Positions 56,045 to 64,000 of a stretch of 64,000 nt of DNA are shown here, in pieces. The notes under the pieces were generated by a model, which saw only the letters and a program-made list of their open reading frames with translations, did no database searches and had not been told where the DNA came from. Within the stretch, counting starts at the first letter, position 1. The number at the start of each line of letters is the position of its first letter. Position numbers and translations under genes: made by a program. This DNA comes from Arenibacter troitsensis. GTDB taxonomy: Bacteria; Bacteroidota; Bacteroidia; Flavobacteriales; Flavobacteriaceae. Location of the stretch: NCBI RefSeq assembly GCF_900177645.1, contig NZ_FXAO01000001.1:1-64000 (forward strand), given 5' to 3'.

Positions 56045-57088
56045 ATGAATTGTAGGTTCTTTTTAATTTTCTTTCTTATTACCCTATGCGGCTATTCCCA
56101 AAAAAGTCAGGTGGAAAATCTAATTTTAATATCCGTGGATGGCCTAAGGTGGCAGGAAGTTTTTCGTGGTGCCGATACTTTATTGTTAAAGAATGATAAA
56201 TATTGGGCGCCCTCGGTAGCCGAGAGACGCAGGAAATTTATGCCTTTTTTATGGGAGACAATTGCCGTAAGGGGTCAGGTTTATGGTAACCGGGATCTTG
56301 GCAGTAAGGTAAGTCTCAGAAATGAGTATTGGTTCTCCTATCCTGGAAGAAGTGAGACCCTCTGTGGTTTTTACGACCCCAATATTAATTCCAATGCCTT
56401 TCCGAATAATCCCAATATTAATGTTTTGGAATTTATCAATGGTCATAAGGGATATGCCAATAAGGTAGTTACATTTGCTTCTTGGGATGCCCTGGGCAGA
56501 ATATTAAATAGGGACCGCAATGGTATGGTGGTTAATTTGCCAGGGGAAGATGTACTTGGAGCCAATTTATCCGAGGCCCAAATTTTGGCTAATGAATTAC
56601 AGCATCTGGTACCGGAATACTTTGGGGAATGTAGGCCGGATGCACTAACTTTTGCTATGACCAAAGCCTATATCCAAGCCAATCATCCAAAAGTAGTGCA
56701 TATAGATTTTGCAGATACAGATAATTACGGACATTCTGGGGATTACGATAATTACTTAAATGCCGGCCATTTTATAGATGGCATGATAAAGAGTTTGTGG
56801 ACAACTCTGCAAAAAGATCCATTTTATAAGGATAAAACGGCTATTATGGTATATCCTGATCATGGGAGGGGAATAGGTCAAAAATGGACCGATCACGGAA
56901 CAGCGGCCCCACATTGTGATGAGACTTGGCTGGGGGTATTAGGTCCGGGAATAGAGCCTTTAGGAGAAGTTCGGGATAATGACGAAATTTTTCAGGACCA
57001 AATAGCGGGAACAGCTTCAAGATTATTGGGTTTTAACTTCAAGACAGACCATCCTGTTGGAGAATATATCAGGACCATTGTAAAATAG
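56045..57088 (+). CDS. Exported alkaline-phosphatase/sulfatase-fold hydrolase
   Basis: A 347-residue protein with a signal peptide (FFLIFFLITLCGYSQ). The AP superfamily is recognised from ILISVDGLRWQEVFRGAD (metal Asp), a Ser/Thr nucleophile region in YPGRSETLCGFYDPN, DFADTDNYGHSGDYDNY, VYPDHGRG and TDHGTAAPHCDETW. No LamG tail. It lies 15 bases after the EEP gene, so they are co-transcribed. It could be a phosphodiesterase/phosphonate monoester hydrolase or a sulfatase-like enzyme. I see no sulfatase C/S-X-P-X-R signature, which favours a phosphoester-type activity. Confidence 0.8.
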   Translation: MNCRFFLIFFLITLCGYSQKSQVENLILISVDGLRWQEVFRGADTLLLKNDKYWAPSVAERRRKFMPFLWETIAVRGQVYGNRDLGSKVSLRNEYWFSYPGRSETLCGFYDPNINSNAFPNNPNINVLEFINGHKGYANKVVTFASWDALGRILNRDRNGMVVNLPGEDVLGANLSEAQILANELQHLVPEYFGECRPDALTFAMTKAYIQANHPKVVHIDFADTDNYGHSGDYDNYLNAGHFIDGMIKSLWTTLQKDPFYKDKTAIMVYPDHGRGIGQKWTDHGTAAPHCDETWLGVLGPGIEPLGEVRDNDEIFQDQIAGTASRLLGFNFKTDHPVGEYIRTIVK

Positions 57089-57166
57089 TTGCATCGGGCT
57101 ATCTAAATAGATTGTTCGTGTTCAACTTCCAAGTTGTTTCCAAATTGACAGAAATATTTGTTTATT

Positions 57167-57199
57167 TTTGCAATATAAATATCAAGTCTGCTATTTTTG
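57167..57199 (+). promoter_or_regulatory. Promoter of the XRE-cupin regulator
   Basis: TTTG (57167-57170), a 21-base spacer and TATTTTTG (57192-57199) match the Bacteroidota -33/-7 consensus exactly. The -7 box ends 27 bases before ATG 57227, which supports that start and rules out the upstream TTG at 57197. Confidence 0.65.
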
Positions 57200-57226
57200 T
57201 GCAAGTTCTTGATCAACAGCAATTCA

Positions 57227-57784
57227 ATGGATGACATTCTTATAAATATTGGGCGACAATTAAAATTGGCCCGCCAAAAAAGAGATTTGACCTTGCAGCA
57301 AGTAGCTAAAAGAACCGGTGTTAGTGCCGGATTAATTTCTAAAATTGAAAATTTAAGAACCACGCCATCCCTACCGGTACTTTTAAAAATAATGCAGACC
57401 CTGAGTATCGATCTGTCCGAACTGGATCTGTCATCCAGTGTTAACGGAGATTATATCGTTATCAAAAATGGAACGGGGACCAAGGAAGACCGTGAAGATT
57501 CCGTTAACCTGGAATATACCCATTTGTTGTCCAGTCCTTCATCAGATAGTAGTATTAGGGTATATATTGTAAGCGTTTCTGCTGGGGCCTACCGAAAGCC
57601 CATCTCAACCAACGCCAATGAACTTATTTATGTACTTGGAGGCAAGGTAAATTATTTGCTAAAAAAGGATAAGGTGCTATTGGAAAAAGGAGATCTGCTT
57701 TATTTTGATGGCTCTATTCCACATGGCGTTTCCAATGAGTTCGATGAACAGGCAACCATGTTGAAAATTTACTTTTTACATTAA
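57227..57784 (+). CDS. XRE-family regulator with C-terminal cupin
   Basis: A 185-residue regulator. The N-terminal HTH is LKLARQKRDLTLQQVAKRTG with VSAGLISKIENLRTTPSLP; the C-terminal half is a cupin (SAGAYRKPISTNANELIYVL; KGDLLYFDGSIPHG) that likely binds a small effector. PuuR and many catabolic regulators share this layout. It has its own promoter and follows the phosphonate/phosphoesterase genes, so it may control them (inference). Control of the gamma-glutamylation operon, as PuuR does for polyamines, cannot be excluded. Confidence 0.9.
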   Translation: MDDILINIGRQLKLARQKRDLTLQQVAKRTGVSAGLISKIENLRTTPSLPVLLKIMQTLSIDLSELDLSSSVNGDYIVIKNGTGTKEDREDSVNLEYTHLLSSPSSDSSIRVYIVSVSAGAYRKPISTNANELIYVLGGKVNYLLKKDKVLLEKGDLLYFDGSIPHGVSNEFDEQATMLKIYFLH

Positions 57785-58187
57785 GTAAGGGTTAGTTCAT
57801 ATCCTAATTTATTATTACTTACCAGTTCTTACAAGCTAGGATAGGACCTGTTTTAATGTTGTAGCCCATTAATGGGCCAATTTTCTGCATTTATTATTAT
57901 TTGAATGGCGGAGCTGCCATGGTCAACTCTAGACAATTTTTAGGAGGAAACACCATTTTTGTCAGGTTTTGCAATTATTTATTCTTCGCCCGAAGGCCTT
58001 GAAACAAAAATTTTCCAATCCAGTTTAAAAACGCAATGTCAAGAATAGTATAGGCTAAGGCCGATGTATAGGTTTTATCTATAATAAATCTATATGAACA
58101 GTTAAACTCTATATGCAATAACGTAGTATCGCATGGTTATTGAGCAATTGGGGTTGTAAATTAAACGTATTAACTTAAAAACAATAC
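57785..58187. other. Intergenic region with one palindrome, no supported gene
   Basis: This 403-base gap before proC contains GCCCATTAATGGGC (57864-57877), a perfect 14-base palindrome followed by CAATTTTC. It may be a weak terminator for the XRE-cupin gene or a protein-binding site. I see no open frame, tRNA or promoter match that I can defend. Confidence 0.45.
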
Positions 58188-58994
58188 ATGAAAGTATTAG
58201 TAATTGGTGCAGGGAATATGGGATTGACCTATGCGGAAGCCATGTCGAAATCAAAACTATTAAAGAAAAGAAATTTGATGATCTTGGATAGTTCCCAAGA
58301 AAAGACCTTGTCCTTAAAAAAGATTATACATTTTGAAGTACATGAAAACTTGGAGGATTGTGTGCCCAAGGCAGATTTAATTTTTATTGCGGTAAAACCT
58401 TTCCATAGCGAGGATTTGTTTAAGAAGATGAAAGACTTGGTCAATGAGGGGCAGATCGTTATTTCAATTATGGCCGGAGTTACCATAAAATCGATACAAG
58501 ACCAGCTGGGCCTTCAAAAAGTTGTTCGTGCTATGCCAAACCTTCCGGCACAAATTGGGAAAGGGGTAACTTCATATACCGCTTCCAAGGAGGTGTCAAG
58601 AATAGAATTATTGACCATAGAGAATTTATTGGATACCACAGGGAAATCTATATTGGTAAGCTCCGAGAAATTTATAGATGCTTCCACCGGTATTTCGGGT
58701 AGTGGCCCGGCCTATGTTTTCTATTTTATGCAAAGTATGATGGAAGCGGCATTAAAAATGGGCTTTTCGGGCAATGACAGCAAAATGTTGGTTAGTCAGA
58801 CTTTTGAAGGTGCGGTAGACTTGTTCAATCAATCCGATCTTTCCCCCAATTCATGGATGGAAAGAGTAGCTTCCAAAGGAGGGACCACTAGGGCGGCATT
58901 GGATTCCATGGAAGACAATAATGTAAAGGAGCTGATAAAGGAGGCCGCCTACTCCGCTTTTAATCGCGCTGTAGAACTAGGAAAAGATAAATAG
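58188..58994 (+). CDS. proC: Pyrroline-5-carboxylate reductase
   Basis: A 268-residue P5CR that reduces pyrroline-5-carboxylate to proline with NAD(P)H. The Rossmann motif is LVIGAGNMGLTYAEAM; IAVKPFHSEDL, VRAMPNLPAQIGKGVTSY and the signature STGISGSGPAYVFYFMQSMM with VASKGGTTRAALDSM are all present. It is first in a compact proC-proB-proA operon, three bases ahead of proB. Confidence 0.96.
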   Translation: MKVLVIGAGNMGLTYAEAMSKSKLLKKRNLMILDSSQEKTLSLKKIIHFEVHENLEDCVPKADLIFIAVKPFHSEDLFKKMKDLVNEGQIVISIMAGVTIKSIQDQLGLQKVVRAMPNLPAQIGKGVTSYTASKEVSRIELLTIENLLDTTGKSILVSSEKFIDASTGISGSGPAYVFYFMQSMMEAALKMGFSGNDSKMLVSQTFEGAVDLFNQSDLSPNSWMERVASKGGTTRAALDSMEDNNVKELIKEAAYSAFNRAVELGKDK

Positions 58995-58997
58995 ATT

Positions 58998-59768
58998 ATG
59001 TATAAACAGAGAGTAGTTATAAAAGTAGGTACCAATGTAATGACCAATAAGGACAACAGGATCGTAAAACCTGTCCTTGATCATTTGGTACAACAGATAG
59101 CAGAATTGTACGAACGAAATATCATGTCGGTTTTGGTTTCTTCGGGATCGGTTATAGCGGGTATGGAAGTGATGGGAGAGAGCCAAATTACGGATAAGGC
59201 CACAAGGCGACAAGTATATTCGGCCATTGGTCAACCTAGGATGATGCGGCACTACTACAATATATTTCAAGATTATGGAATGAAGTGTGCCCAAGTGTTG
59301 GCAACCAAAAGGGATTTTAATCCTGGTAATCATCGCGATAATATGATCAATTGTTACGAAGGCTTATTGGCCGAGGGTGTTGTACCTATAGCTAATGAGG
59401 ATGATGCTGTTTCCTTGACCAATTCCATGTTTTCGGACAATGATGAGTTGGCAAGTCTGGTGGCAGAACTTACCAAGGCCGATAAATTAATCATCCTTAC
59501 CGATACGGAAGGATTATTTACCGGGCATCCCGATGATAAGGACACCGAGGTGATAAAGAATGTCAGCGTAGACCAGAATGTGGAGAAATATATTAAGACC
59601 ATAGACAAGGGAGAGGCTGAAGGTAGAGGGGGCATGGGCTCCAAGTTGAACATTGCCAAGCAGACCGCCTCCAAAAATATCCCGACCTATATTGCCAATG
59701 GTAAAAGAAAGCGGGTTATACTGGATATTGTGGAAGGCAAGAGCGTGGGAACCAAGATTTCGGTATAA
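58998..59768 (+). CDS. proB: Glutamate 5-kinase
   Basis: A 256-residue amino-acid-kinase-fold enzyme that phosphorylates glutamate in the first step of proline synthesis. Motifs: VVIKVGTNVMTN, VLVSSGSVIAGME, VVPIANEDDAVS, FSDNDELASLVAEL, LTDTEGLFTG and GRGGMGSKLNIAK. It lacks the C-terminal PUA domain of the E. coli enzyme, a normal short variant. It lies between proC and proA with gaps of 3 and 24 bases. Confidence 0.95.
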   Translation: MYKQRVVIKVGTNVMTNKDNRIVKPVLDHLVQQIAELYERNIMSVLVSSGSVIAGMEVMGESQITDKATRRQVYSAIGQPRMMRHYYNIFQDYGMKCAQVLATKRDFNPGNHRDNMINCYEGLLAEGVVPIANEDDAVSLTNSMFSDNDELASLVAELTKADKLIILTDTEGLFTGHPDDKDTEVIKNVSVDQNVEKYIKTIDKGEAEGRGGMGSKLNIAKQTASKNIPTYIANGKRKRVILDIVEGKSVGTKISV

Positions 59769-59792
59769 GTAGAGTAAACATAAAATAAACGC

Positions 59793-60995
59793 ATGAAATT
59801 ATTAAATACAGAAATAAAAAATAACGTATTGCGATCCATGATGCGGATATTGGATGGCAAAAGGAAAGAAATAATAACCGCCAATCAGAAAGATCTGGAT
59901 CTTTTTGATAAAACGGATAGGGCTATGTATGATAGACTTATTGTGGATGACAAAAAGGTAGATGGAATGATTGCAGCTATCCAGGAGGTGCTGCAACAGC
60001 AAGATCCAGTAGGCAAAATTAAAACGGAACAATCACTGGAAAACGGATTGAAAATTGAAAACAAGACAGCGCCTTTCGGGACCATCATGATTATTTATGA
60101 ATCCAGGCCGGATGTTACCATAGAAGCGGCTGTTTTGGCCTTCAAGGCCAATAATAAAATTTTGTTGAAGGGAGGAAAGGAAGCCGTTCATAGTAATATT
60201 ATATTGGAGAAATGTTGGCACTTGGCATTGGAGGAAAATGGTTTGGATACCCAATGGATCCAACTGCTGCATATGAATAGGGAGGAGACCCAGGAATTTT
60301 TGAGGAATCCTACCGAAAAGCTGGACTTGATCGTACCCCGTGGTGGGGAGCGCTTGATCGCTTTTGTAAAAGAGCATGCCAAATGCGCGGTATTGGTCAG
60401 TGGAAGGGGCAATAATTTTCTTTTTGTGGACAAGGATGCGGATTGGGCACAGAGTCTAGAGGTAATCCTAAATGCGAAGACCCAAAAGATATCGGCGTGT
60501 AATGCCCTGGATAAAATACTGGTTGACGTTAATATTGATAATTATTCCGACAAGGTAAAGGAGCTCAATACTATCCTAAAAGACCAGGGTGTCTCAGTGG
60601 TAGTGGATAGTAAAGTGGCCGAGGTGCTGTCTGAAAATAATGTTGTGGAAGACGAGTCTATATGGTATGAAGAATTCCTGGCCATGAAATGTGTGGTTGG
60701 AGCAGTAGATGATTTGGAATCGGCGGTTCAAAAGATCAACAACTATTCCGGAGGGCATTCCGCAACCATTATGACCAAGAATAAGGAGCGGGCCATGGAG
60801 TTCATGGATCAGGTGGATAGTGCCGCAGTTTACCTCAACGCCTCTACGAGATTTACGGATGGCGGACAAATGGGTGTTGGTGCGGAACTGGCGATCAGTA
60901 CGGATAAATTGCACCATAGGGGCCCTCTGGGGCTGGAGCAGTTGGTTACCAATAAATATTATGTTTATGGGGATGGACAGGTAAGAAAGTCCTAA
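59793..60995 (+). CDS. proA: Gamma-glutamyl phosphate reductase
   Basis: A 400-residue enzyme reducing glutamyl-5-phosphate to glutamate-5-semialdehyde. Hallmarks: TAPFGTIMIIYESRPDVTIE, AFKANNKILLKGGKEAVHSN, LDLIVPRGGERLI, the cysteine region KISACNALDKILVD, and ASTRFTDGGQMGVGAELAIS. The usual NTPTAC-type motif is varied to KTQKISACNALDK with the Cys kept. It is last in the proCBA operon and is followed by a terminator. Confidence 0.95.
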   Translation: MKLLNTEIKNNVLRSMMRILDGKRKEIITANQKDLDLFDKTDRAMYDRLIVDDKKVDGMIAAIQEVLQQQDPVGKIKTEQSLENGLKIENKTAPFGTIMIIYESRPDVTIEAAVLAFKANNKILLKGGKEAVHSNIILEKCWHLALEENGLDTQWIQLLHMNREETQEFLRNPTEKLDLIVPRGGERLIAFVKEHAKCAVLVSGRGNNFLFVDKDADWAQSLEVILNAKTQKISACNALDKILVDVNIDNYSDKVKELNTILKDQGVSVVVDSKVAEVLSENNVVEDESIWYEEFLAMKCVVGAVDDLESAVQKINNYSGGHSATIMTKNKERAMEFMDQVDSAAVYLNASTRFTDGGQMGVGAELAISTDKLHHRGPLGLEQLVTNKYYVYGDGQVRKS

Positions 60996-61030
60996 AAATT
61001 GTTGGCCCCCTTAAGGGGTACATATTCGGT

Positions 61031-61079
61031 GCGGCGGTCCTAAAGCAATTTCTTGCTTCTGTAAAGGATCGCCGCTTTT
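61031..61079. terminator. Hairpin terminator between proA and the convergent GH92 gene
   Basis: GCGGCGGTCCT pairs with AGGATCGCCGC (one mismatch), with an inner AAGCAA/TTGCTT stem in the loop, and TTTT follows. It serves proA and may also act on the convergent GH92 transcript. Confidence 0.75.
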
Positions 61080-61125
61080 GATTTGGTGAAGGTTAAATAC
61101 TTTGTAAAACCTTCACTAATATTTC

Positions 61126-63411
61126 CTATTTTTCATTGGAAAGTGAAAAAGGAAAATCCTCGCTTTTAGTTCCTCTTGTTTTATTGGGAGTGTCTGTCAT
61201 TTCAAAATCCAAAACAGCCCCTTGCATCAGTTCCTTATGGCTCAACCAGTTTTTGGAATAGGTCTTACCGTTTAAGGTCAGCGCATTTACATATTTGTTG
61301 GATGCACTATTTTTAGGTGCATTGATGCTAATTTCCTTCCCATTTTCTAAAACGAGCGTTGTTTTTTGGAACAATGGGGTTCCCAATACATATTGATCCG
61401 TTCCTGGGCAGACTGGATAGAACCCCATGGCCGAGAATACATACCAGGCAGAGGTTTGTCCGTTGTCCTCATCCCCACAATAGCCGTCTGGGGCTGGGGT
61501 GTACATCCTGTCCATGGTTTCCCTTACCCAATATTGTGTTTTCCATGGTTGCCCCGCAAAATTATATAGATAGGGCATATGCTGAATTGGTTGATTGCCA
61601 TGGGCATATTGCCCCATATTGGCTACCTGCATTTCCCGTATTTCATGTATTACAAAGCCATAATAGCTCTCGTCAAAAACGGGCGGTAACGAAAATACTT
61701 CATCCAATTTGGCGGCAAAGGCTTCATTGCCACCCATTAGGTTAGCCAAGCCTTGGATGTCATGAAAAACGGACCAGGTGTAGTGCCAGCTATTGCCTTC
61801 GGTAAAGGCATCGCCCCATTTAAAAGGGTTAAAGGGAGCCATAAATTCACCGTTCTCATTCTTGCCACGCATTAATTTGGTCTCAGGATCGAACAGGTTT
61901 TTATAGTTTAGACTTCGTTTTTTGTATAGGTTGATTTCCTTTTTAGGTTTGTTCAAGGCTTTCGCCAACTGATAAATGGTAAAATCGTCATAGGCGTATT
62001 CCAAGGTTCTTGCCGCATTTTCATTGATATCCACATCATAGGGAACATAGCCTAGCTTGTTGTAATAATCTACTCCGGCTCGTCCTACTGCTGTTAAGGG
62101 ACCGGCATTATTGGCCCCATGTATCAATGCTTCGTACAAGGTCTCGATATCATAATTTTGATTGTTCCCATTTTTTAAATAGGCATCCGCAACAACGGAA
62201 GCAGAATTGTTCCCTACCATAACGTTTCTTAGGCCGGGACTTCCCCATTCTGGCAACCAGCCACCTTCCTTATAGGCATTGGCAAGACCTTCTTGTATCT
62301 GGGCGTTGAGTTCGGGGTACATAAGGTTTAGAAAGGGGAAAAGGGCCCTAAATGTGTCCCAAAACCCGGTATCTGTAAACATATAGCCAGGAAGTACTTT
62401 TCCATTATAAGGGCTATAATGCATTACATTTCCGTTAAGGTCATATTCAAAGAACTTCCTTGGAAACAACAAGGATCTATAAAGACAGGAATAAAAGGTC
62501 TTGAATTGATCTATACTACCGCCTTCTACCTTAATTCGTCCCAGCTCCTTGTTCCAGGCTGCCCTTCCCTTCTGTTTTAAAGTGTCAAAATCATCGGTGC
62601 CAAGTTCCTTTAAGTTCAATTCGGCCTGGTCATAACTAATAAAGGAGGAGGCTACATTGGCAATAACGACCTCGCCTCTCTTTGTTTTGAAGCTTACAAT
62701 GGCACCGGCATGGTCGGTTTCAATCTCCAGACCTTCCAATAGTTGCTCCGCACTAAAGGTTTTGGTGCTTTCGAAGTCCTTATCAAAGACCATCACAAAG
62801 TAGTTTTTAAAATTTTCGGGAACCCCACCACTATTCTTGGTGGTATATCCTATTATTTTTCGCTCGCTTGGAATAATCTTCACATAGGAGCCTTTGTCCA
62901 AGGCATCGAGTACCACGTGTGAATTTTCATTTTCTGGAAAGGTGAACCTGAACATGGCAGCTCTTTCCGTGGGGGTAATTTCGGTGGTAATATCATGGTC
63001 CGCCAAATAAACACTATAGTAATGAGGCTTTACAATTTCTGATTTGTGCGAATACCAACTGGCCCTGTCGTCTTCTGTAAAGCGTAGTTTCCCGGTAAGT
63101 GGCATAATAGCAAACTGACCGTAATCGTTCATCCATGGGGAAGGTTGATGGGTTTGTTTAAAGCCCCTTAATTTATCGGCAGCATAGGTGTATGCCCAGC
63201 CATCAACCATTTTTCCTGTTTGTGGCGTCCAAAAGTTCATTCCCCAAGGCATGGCAATGGCAGGGTAGGTATTTCCGTTGGACATACTTGGCTTGGAATC
63301 CGTGCCAACCAGTGGGTTAACATAATCTACAGCTTCTTGTGCATTTGTTACCCCGGTAAACAGTAGTGATAGGGTTAAGATTAGATTTTTCAAGTTGGTG
63401 TAATTGGTCAT
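61126..63411 (-). CDS. Glycoside hydrolase family 92 alpha-mannosidase (second copy)
   Basis: A 761-residue exported GH92 enzyme. The signal peptide (LILTLSLLFTGVTNAQ) is followed by VDYVNPLVGTDSKPSMSNGN. The catalytic blocks FTEGNSWHYTWSVFHDIQG and GDEDNGQTSAWYVFSAMGFY are conserved, so it should be an active calcium-dependent exo-alpha-mannosidase. It shares fold and motifs with the copy at 7265-9526 but differs widely elsewhere, so the two likely prefer different linkages. It stands alone on the minus strand, opposite the proline operon, without SusCD or a regulator. Confidence 0.95.
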   Translation of the reverse strand: MTNYTNLKNLILTLSLLFTGVTNAQEAVDYVNPLVGTDSKPSMSNGNTYPAIAMPWGMNFWTPQTGKMVDGWAYTYAADKLRGFKQTHQPSPWMNDYGQFAIMPLTGKLRFTEDDRASWYSHKSEIVKPHYYSVYLADHDITTEITPTERAAMFRFTFPENENSHVVLDALDKGSYVKIIPSERKIIGYTTKNSGGVPENFKNYFVMVFDKDFESTKTFSAEQLLEGLEIETDHAGAIVSFKTKRGEVVIANVASSFISYDQAELNLKELGTDDFDTLKQKGRAAWNKELGRIKVEGGSIDQFKTFYSCLYRSLLFPRKFFEYDLNGNVMHYSPYNGKVLPGYMFTDTGFWDTFRALFPFLNLMYPELNAQIQEGLANAYKEGGWLPEWGSPGLRNVMVGNNSASVVADAYLKNGNNQNYDIETLYEALIHGANNAGPLTAVGRAGVDYYNKLGYVPYDVDINENAARTLEYAYDDFTIYQLAKALNKPKKEINLYKKRSLNYKNLFDPETKLMRGKNENGEFMAPFNPFKWGDAFTEGNSWHYTWSVFHDIQGLANLMGGNEAFAAKLDEVFSLPPVFDESYYGFVIHEIREMQVANMGQYAHGNQPIQHMPYLYNFAGQPWKTQYWVRETMDRMYTPAPDGYCGDEDNGQTSAWYVFSAMGFYPVCPGTDQYVLGTPLFQKTTLVLENGKEISINAPKNSASNKYVNALTLNGKTYSKNWLSHKELMQGAVLDFEMTDTPNKTRGTKSEDFPFSLSNEK

Positions 63412-63732
63412 AATTGAAATGTTGAGTTGTGATATTGCCAGTGGCGTATTCCTTTAAAAAGCAAACCTAATGGCAATGTATAATGTTAGTTTTGAGTTAC
63501 GGGTATCGAAATTAGCATTTTTGAACATGGCAATAAAAAATATACACACGATTTTCCAAGGAATTAACATAAACAGGTGGGTATATCGTAAAATCTATCC
63601 AAAATGAAAGAAGGTCAAACATTTTGTGCCTTATCTTTGAATAAAATTCTTTTTTGAATTTCGGAATTGCCGTTTTTTAACTGAAAGTATTTGTTGTAAG
63701 GCCCATTGAACAAGAATAACATTGAAGGACAT
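63412..63732. other. Divergent intergenic region
   Basis: About 320 bases between the minus-strand GH92 start and the siroheme-synthase-type start. It should carry both promoters. It is A/T-rich; I find no operator, hairpin or gene I can defend. Confidence 0.45.
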
Positions 63733-64000
63733 ATGGAAAGGAATGAATTGTACCCTGTTTTTTTAAAAGTATCCCAGCTTAATATTCTTATAGTAGGGGG
63801 AGGTAACGTGGGTCTGGAAAAACTGACTTTTATGCTTAAATCCAGCCCTAATGCCCAAGTAGAAATGTTGGCGCCGGAATTTTTGCCCCAAACATTGGAA
63901 CTTGCCAAAAAACATCAGGTTAAGATAACCAAGGATGTGTACAATAAAAGTTACTTGGAAGGACGCCATATGGTTATTGCTACCACCGATAAAGTTGATG
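63733..64000 (+). CDS. Precorrin-2 dehydrogenase / siroheme synthase N-terminal domain, partial
   Basis: An open frame from ATG 63733 runs off the right edge with 89 codons visible. It begins MERNELYPVFLKVSQLNILI, then VVGGGNVGLEKLTFMLKSSP-type residues (as IVGGGNVGLEK), PEFLPQTLELAKKH and VIATTDKVD. This is the NAD-binding domain of CysG/Met8-type enzymes that turn precorrin-2 into sirohydrochlorin and insert iron to make siroheme for sulfite/nitrite reductases. Whether it carries a methyltransferase domain lies beyond the window. The family call is firm for a fragment. Confidence 0.88.
   Translation, partial: MERNELYPVFLKVSQLNILIVGGGNVGLEKLTFMLKSSPNAQVEMLAPEFLPQTLELAKKHQVKITKDVYNKSYLEGRHMVIATTDKVD

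Noticed and set aside
57197-57226. TTG start of the XRE-cupin gene.
   Set aside because: The TTG overlaps the predicted -7 box, so it would not be in the transcript; ATG 57227 gives the standard XRE N-terminus.
1-64000. CRISPR arrays, insertion sequences, integrases, tRNA or rRNA genes.
   Set aside because: I saw no spaced direct repeats, transposase motifs, terminal inverted repeats, cloverleaf or rRNA sequence; this is a reading by eye, not a search.

Overview
The window looks like chromosome from a marine or other carbohydrate-scavenging Bacteroidota, most likely a Flavobacteriaceae member. This rests on two complete SusC/SusD pairs, a third partial SusD, TonB-dependent receptors with carboxypeptidase-D-like N-termini, GH92 mannosidases, TAnnTTTG-type promoter elements, few Shine-Dalgarno sequences and moderately low GC. 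I cannot name the genus. I see no rRNA, tRNA, CRISPR, insertion sequence or phage genes.

Layout. (1) 1-421: tail of a SusD-like gene with a terminator. (2) 601-7160: an ethanolamine-type permease followed by a tight four-gene run (glutamine-synthetase-like ligase, aldehyde dehydrogenase, Fe-type alcohol dehydrogenase, class I amidotransferase), which reads as a gamma-glutamylation pathway for ethanolamine or a similar amino alcohol. (3) 7265-9526: GH92 mannosidase on the minus strand. (4) 10039-12585: PEP carboxylase. (5) 12976-17363: an eight-PAS histidine kinase with a single-domain response regulator. (6) 17584-37988: a hexuronate locus with UxaC, UxuA, a UxuB-type SDR and a DctPQM TRAP importer, plus SusCD, a LacI regulator, ThuA, a DUF6807 protein, two Gfo/Idh/MocA proteins and a cytochrome-c/DUF7133 lipoprotein. 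It contains no recognisable glycoside hydrolase or polysaccharide lyase. (7) 38383-57784: a second SusCD pair joined to LamG lipoproteins, four phosphohydrolase-type enzymes beyond the core pathway or within it, and the phosphonate genes phnA, phnY and phnW with an OPA-type transporter, an FAD oxidoreductase and an XRE-cupin regulator. (8) 58188-60995: proline operon proC-proB-proA. (9) 61126-63411: a second GH92 on the minus strand. (10) 63733 to the edge: start of a siroheme-synthase-type dehydrogenase.

The most notable region is 38383-57784. It appears to couple outer-membrane SusCD capture, periplasmic or surface phosphodiesterases and 2-aminoethylphosphonate catabolism, which suggests harvest of phosphonate-bearing macromolecules such as phosphonolipids or AEP-decorated glycans. 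Its phnW gene carries an in-frame TAG, apparently from a single CAG-to-TAG change at codon 230. The adjacent FAD oxidoreductase could supply an alternative route to phosphonoacetaldehyde. The hexuronate locus is the second candidate: it looks built for oxidoreductive rather than hydrolytic release of uronic acids, and a LacI-type operator overlaps the promoter of its susC.
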